Source of the DNA: Oikopleura dioica
Lineage: Eukaryota; Chordata; Appendicularia; Copelata; Oikopleuridae
Reading direction: 5' to 3'
Length of the DNA: 64,000 nucleotides
Assembly: GCA_907165135.1 (NCBI GenBank)
Contig: OU015566.1
Location: 12,756,157-12,820,156, forward strand
Both the position numbers and the translations under genes were made by a program. Under the pieces are notes generated by a model, which made no database searches, was not told the origin of the DNA, and saw only the letters and a list, made by a program, of their open reading frames with translations. This document shows positions 63,578 to 64,000 of this stretch, in pieces (within the stretch, counting starts at the first letter, position 1; every line of letters starts with the position of its first letter).

Positions 63578-64000
63578 ATCCTTCTACAAATCAACGAATG
63601 ACAGGTTTGAAAATTTGCGATCATCGAAAATGTTACTCCAATTTTAGCGCACTCGAGAAAATTGTAGTTTCTGTTCTTCAGAAAAACCTTGTTTTGGAGA
63701 AAAACACATCCTGCCCGTGAGCCTTCCTCCATAAAGTTACACACCTTGTTAATTGAACATCGCCATCTAGTAGGAACGAGTTTCAACCCTCCGTCAGACA
63801 CATTAAACGATTAGATTTTTTACGAGAATAGCTGATCAGATCTGAAACATGAAGGTATATTTGAATGGAATATTATTCAGAAGAGACCTTTTTAATCTCT
63901 CTCCCACTATAGATGTAATTTTTTTAAGTTTTTATTATTTGAATTTTTCTGTTTATAAAATTTTCAGTAAAACTTGTTCTCAAGTTTGATCTCAAACACC
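63578..64000. other. Right edge, no gene seen
   Basis: A+T-rich sequence with no supported coding frame on either strand. Confidence 0.5.

Overview
The window looks like a chromosomal segment of an appendicularian tunicate, most probably Oikopleura dioica or a close relative. The reasons are chordate gene content (a connexin, an activin-type type II receptor, KLHL20), very small introns (mostly 38-60 nt), several G*-AG introns (GA-AG, GC-AG, GG-AG) that I could fix by reading frame and family conservation, and runs of same-strand genes separated by 40-180 nt, as in larvacean operons with spliced-leader trans-splicing. The species is inferred, since no marker sequence could be searched.

Left part, 1-14.6 kb (+ strand): the 3' portion of one giant gene encoding a polyserase-like protein. 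It has at least 13 trypsin-type domains joined by Thr-rich linkers, EGF-like modules and a Cys-rich CCP/sushi-like C-terminus. The N-terminal domains have lost catalytic residues, while most of the C-terminal ones keep a full His-Asp-Ser triad. A 479-bp hAT-like MITE sits inside one protease domain with an 8-bp target duplication, and the arrangement creates a GC...AG pair whose removal exactly restores the conserved active-site reading frame.

14.9-25.7 kb: six paralogues of a small (~136-139 aa) four-Cys protein family, each with a TATA box and one intron (one copy apparently broken), flanking a connexin gene at 20.0-21.4 kb and 3.7 kb of apparently empty DNA.

25.9-37.2 kb (all minus): two putative operon-like blocks. 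One holds a Tudor-domain protein, a small acidic protein and NUP35. The other holds an unrecognised protein, the splicing factor YJU2, a 69-aa protein, a six-finger zinc-finger protein and a large Tudor-domain protein. A TTAA-ended foldback element separates the two Tudor genes.

38.1-45.5 kb (minus): RPL23, UBA52 and KLHL20, closely spaced. The KLHL20 coding exon for the BACK domain is interrupted by a 2.87-kb hAT-like element carrying about 27 copies of a 56-bp hairpin-containing satellite. Removing the element plus one target duplication gives a 621-aa KLHL20. A possible alternative terminal exon would make a kelch-less isoform.

48.5-61.9 kb (minus): an SLC35D-type nucleotide-sugar transporter, an activin type II receptor-like kinase, EIF2S1 (315 aa, the human length), the PP2A catalytic subunit, and a possibly mitochondrial protein 53 nt upstream of PP2A. 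62.6-63.6 kb is a long foldback element with a 9-bp target duplication.

Exon coordinates were worked out by hand from frame, splice-site and family conservation. For the genes marked as summing to whole codons, the exon lengths were checked arithmetically. All remain predictions until compared with transcripts.
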